From: Elizabethkingia sp. YR214
GTDB lineage: Bacteria > Bacteroidota > Bacteroidia > Flavobacteriales > Weeksellaceae
Direction of reading: 5' to 3'
Assembly: GCF_003058195.1 (NCBI RefSeq)
Contig: NZ_QBUH01000002.1
Span: 434,001 to 498,000 of the forward strand
DNA length: 64,000 bases
The translations under genes and the position numbers were made by a program. Every line of letters starts with the position of its first letter. Position 1 is the first letter of the stretch. Positions 61,835-64,000 of this stretch are shown piece by piece. The notes beneath the pieces are model-generated. The model was not told the DNA's origin. It ran no database searches and was given only the letters and a program-made list of their open reading frames with translations.

Positions 61835-61872
61835 ATAAAAAACTCTGGTAAATTTAAAATTTTACCAGAGTT
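61835..61872 (-). terminator. rsmA terminator
   Basis: On the minus strand a 12-bp stem (AACTCTGGTAAA with TTTACCAGAGTT, 8-base loop) is followed by six T residues. Confidence 0.88.
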
Positions 61873-61917
61873 CTATTTTATTAAATGATAAATACAGATA
61901 AAATACCTGCTTCAAAA

Positions 61918-62685
61918 TTACTTATTCTCTTTCCAAAGCTTTGTAATATAGATAAAATCCTGTACGCTAAGCTCTTCAGCACGTTTACTCATGAATTCAT
62001 GATCTGCTAAAGCTTCAGGAATTCCCAAGACTTTCCAGGAATTACGAAGTGTTTTTCGGCGCTGATTGAATCCTGCTTTTACGATCTGCTTAAACAATAC
62101 TTCGTTTCCTTCCAGTCCTTCTTTAGGATTTCTGATAAGACTTATAACTCCGGATTTCACCTTTGGTGGAGGGTTAAAGACATTTTCATGAACTGTGAAA
62201 AGATATTTCACATCATAGTATGCCTGAACCATTACTGATAATATTCCGTAATCCTTTGTTCTGGGTACAGCAGCAGTACGTTCTGCAACTTCTTTCTGAA
62301 ACATTCCGGTCATTTCCGGAATACGCTCGTAGTTGTCAATAATCTTGAACAGAATCTGTGATGAGATATTGTACGGGAAATTTCCGATTACAGCTACCTG
62401 ACCTTCAAAATTCTGTGGTATATCAAGTTTCAGAAAGTCATTCAGGATATGATTTTCAAGTTTTGGATAATGGAGCTTCAGATAGGCGACCGATTCCTGA
62501 TCAATTTCGGCAACAAAAGTTTCCTGTTCTTTATCTAGTAAATATTTGGTCAGTACTCCCATACCTGGGCCAACTTCCAGAACTGCATCGTATCCGTCTC
62601 CGGATAAACCATTTGCAATTTTGGATGCGATGTTTTCATCGGTTAAGAAATGCTGTCCAAGGTGTTTTTTAGCGGTTACTTTCAA
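61918..62685 (-). CDS. rsmA: 16S rRNA dimethyladenosine transferase
   Basis: A 255-residue SAM-dependent enzyme that dimethylates A1518 and A1519 of 16S rRNA late in 30S assembly. Motif X is KKHLGQHFLTD, motif I LEVGPGMGVLTKYLL, and motif IV IGNFPYNISSQILFKI. FQKEVAERTAAVPRTKDYGILSVMVQ and VFNPPPKVKSGVISL complete the signature. Length is standard. The gene stands alone between its terminator and the divergent ftsX gene. Loss of this activity gives kasugamycin resistance in other bacteria. Confidence 0.97.
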   Translation of the reverse strand: MKVTAKKHLGQHFLTDENIASKIANGLSGDGYDAVLEVGPGMGVLTKYLLDKEQETFVAEIDQESVAYLKLHYPKLENHILNDFLKLDIPQNFEGQVAVIGNFPYNISSQILFKIIDNYERIPEMTGMFQKEVAERTAAVPRTKDYGILSVMVQAYYDVKYLFTVHENVFNPPPKVKSGVISLIRNPKEGLEGNEVLFKQIVKAGFNQRRKTLRNSWKVLGIPEALADHEFMSKRAEELSVQDFIYITKLWKENK

Positions 62686-62777
62686 TTGAGTTTTAGGATT
62701 TAATTAACATTCATTTTTCCTCTGTCAGGTGCAAATTTCGGAAGTTTTTTTCTATTTTAGCAGAAAATTAATCTTGA

Positions 62778-63677
62778 ATGGCAAAAAGTGTAGACGATTT
62801 TAATAAGAAAAGACTCAGATCCAGCAACATAACTGTTGTAATTAGTATTGCGCTGGTTTTATTTTTAATTGGTCTTTTTGGTTTAATCTTAATTAATGCC
62901 CAGAAATACTCTGACTATATTAAAGAGCAATTGGTAGTAAATGCTTATTTCGATGAGCATCTGGATGTTAAAGACAGTACTAAAATTGCAAAATTAAATC
63001 AGGAAACTTTTGAAGCTGTTCAGAAGTTGCCATTTGTAAAGAAAGCTACATTTATTACTCAGGATCAGGCTGCAAAAGAAGCTAAGAAAAGTTTAGGAAT
63101 CGACAGTGATGCTCTTTTTGAAGAGAACATTTTCCCTGCCTCTATAGAAGTTGCTTTAAAGCCTGAATTTGTAGATCCTGCTAAGATTAACGGTGTTGTC
63201 AAGCAGCTATCTCAGGTACAAGGCATTAAAGAAGTAAAAAATGACAGCAGTCTTACAATTGATGTTTACAATAATCTGAACAGGATCTTAACATGGATTC
63301 TTGCATTCTCTATTATCTTCCTAGTTGTTGCAATTGTACTTATTAATAACTCTATCCGTCTGAAAATATTTTCTAAGAGATTTACCATTAAAACCATGCA
63401 GCTGGTAGGTGCACAGCGCCGCTTTATCCTAATGCCTTTTATTAAGGAAGCTATTATTCTCGGGCTTATAGGAGCTGTAATTGGTTTAACTGTTCTTTTC
63501 GCAGGATGGTATTATTTCACTACTGAGATTGGATCTGTATTTATTACTGATCAGACCAAATTCGTTTATCTTATCATCTTAGTTTTGGGAGTGGGAGTAT
63601 TAATTACTGTTTTAAGCACTATTTTTGCAACCTGGAGATTCCTAAGAAGTAGAATCGACACTTTATATTATTCTTAA
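62778..63677 (+). CDS. ftsX: cell division protein FtsX-like permease
   Basis: A 299-residue membrane protein with the FtsX layout: one N-terminal helix (residues 19-42), a periplasmic domain (VVNAYFDEHLDVKDSTKI... to about 165), then three helices carrying the FtsX permease motif LKIFSKRFTIKTMQLVGAQRRFILMPFIKEAIILGLIGA. With FtsE it forms an ABC-type complex that activates septal peptidoglycan hydrolases. ftsE is not adjacent. It leads a tight run: DUF3098 starts 2 bases later and uppP overlaps that by one base. Confidence 0.95.
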   Translation: MAKSVDDFNKKRLRSSNITVVISIALVLFLIGLFGLILINAQKYSDYIKEQLVVNAYFDEHLDVKDSTKIAKLNQETFEAVQKLPFVKKATFITQDQAAKEAKKSLGIDSDALFEENIFPASIEVALKPEFVDPAKINGVVKQLSQVQGIKEVKNDSSLTIDVYNNLNRILTWILAFSIIFLVVAIVLINNSIRLKIFSKRFTIKTMQLVGAQRRFILMPFIKEAIILGLIGAVIGLTVLFAGWYYFTTEIGSVFITDQTKFVYLIILVLGVGVLITVLSTIFATWRFLRSRIDTLYYS

Positions 63678-63679
63678 TA

Positions 63680-63967
63680 ATGAGCAAAAAAAATCAAAAT
63701 ATCGTATCAACTGACTCAACACAGGAGAACACTTTTTACTTTGGTAAGAAAAATTTCAAATTTATGCTTATCGGGTTGGCTTGTATTATTGTAGGTTTCT
63801 TTTTGATGATGGGACCGGATGCTAATACAACACCTGATGGTAAATATGACCCTAACTATTGGAACGAGGGGATCAATTCAATTCGCAGAATCAGAATTGC
63901 ACCATTCCTTGTTATTGCTGGTTTTGTTATTGAAATTTATGCCATCTTAATTCGTAAAAAAGACTAA
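63680..63967 (+). CDS. DUF3098 family membrane protein
   Basis: A 95-residue protein with two helices (about 28-46 and 74-91) and the DUF3098 core NFKFMLIGLACIIVGFFLMMGPDANTTPDGKYDPNYWNEGINSIRRIRIAPFLVIAGFVIEIYAI. In flavobacteria this small gene commonly sits between ftsX and uppP, as here. A link to cell-envelope growth is suggested by position only; no activity is known. Confidence 0.93.
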   Translation: MSKKNQNIVSTDSTQENTFYFGKKNFKFMLIGLACIIVGFFLMMGPDANTTPDGKYDPNYWNEGINSIRRIRIAPFLVIAGFVIEIYAILIRKKD

Positions 63968-64000
63968 TGGATATTATTCAGGCGATTATTTTAGCTATTG
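63967..64000 (+). CDS. uppP: undecaprenyl-diphosphatase UppP, first codons only
   Basis: The ATG at 63967 overlaps the DUF3098 stop by one base. The eleven codons before the window edge read MDIIQAIILAI, the usual UppP N-terminus. The gene order ftsX - DUF3098 - uppP supports the call. The product would recycle the lipid carrier of peptidoglycan synthesis. The rest is outside the window. Confidence 0.75.
   Translation, partial: MDIIQAIILAI

Overview
This is an AT-rich chromosomal stretch from a member of the Bacteroidota, class Flavobacteriia, most likely the Weeksellaceae (Elizabethkingia/Chryseobacterium group). The grounds are many exact flavobacterial -7 promoter boxes (TAnnTTTG), a fused SecDF, a SusC/SusD pair, four GLPGLI-family proteins, paired DUF3857 proteins, and the order ftsX - DUF3098 - uppP. 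The genus is inferred from protein character, not tested. I see no insertion sequence, prophage, CRISPR array, rRNA or tRNA gene. Genes are densely packed, and many convergent pairs share a hairpin terminator.

Layout. 1-10.7 kb: end of an unknown gene, a GNAT acetyltransferase, an exported orphan, an alpha-L-fucosidase, typA, a PepSY-like exported protein, an APC permease, two small proteins and hemN. 10.8-18.5 kb: an L,D-transpeptidase-like lipoprotein, secDF, a Tet-like MFS pump, a TatA/B protein with a PAP2 phosphatase, and rlmH divergent from a YihY/BrkB protein. 18.5-21.2 kb: a BtuB-like receptor behind a cobalamin riboswitch, then cytidine deaminase. 21.5-26 kb: a SusC/SusD pair. 26.6-32.7 kb: a BlaI-like repressor, a BlaR1-like M56 protein with an unusual repeat-bearing tail, and four tandem GLPGLI proteins. 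32.8-42.2 kb: a complete 4-hydroxyproline degradation operon, an AraC-type regulator, and a divergent Xaa-Pro aminopeptidase and DPP IV. 42.2-54.5 kb: mostly housekeeping genes (transaldolase-like protein, pepE, thioesterase, dnaA, LMW phosphatase, RsmI-like methylase, AI-2E-family protein, Gre-like factor, prfC, CPBP protease, rdgB, rnz, TIGR02757). 54.6-64 kb: a Bax-inhibitor-1 protein, two DUF3857/transglutaminase-like proteins, a GH130 phosphorylase with its MFS transporter, rsmA, ftsX, DUF3098 and the first codons of uppP.

Two regions form working units. The hydroxyproline operon encodes all four steps from trans-4-hydroxy-L-proline to 2-oxoglutarate. Its AraC neighbour and two proline-specific peptidases suggest a programme for using collagen-like peptides. 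A 12-base word is shared between the operon promoter and the regulator/peptidase intergenic region, which supports co-regulation. The BlaI/M56/GLPGLI block is the best candidate for an undescribed system. The repressor promoter is bracketed by two matching dyads. The sensor-like protease carries a 30-residue helical repeat array and a tail resembling part of a TonB-receptor plug. The four exported GLPGLI proteins follow directly, across an internal terminator.

Several starts were moved downstream of the longest open frame because a -7 box or family alignment requires it (transaldolase-like protein, pepE, AI-2E-family protein, Gre-like factor, prfC, Bax-inhibitor-1, first DUF3857 protein).
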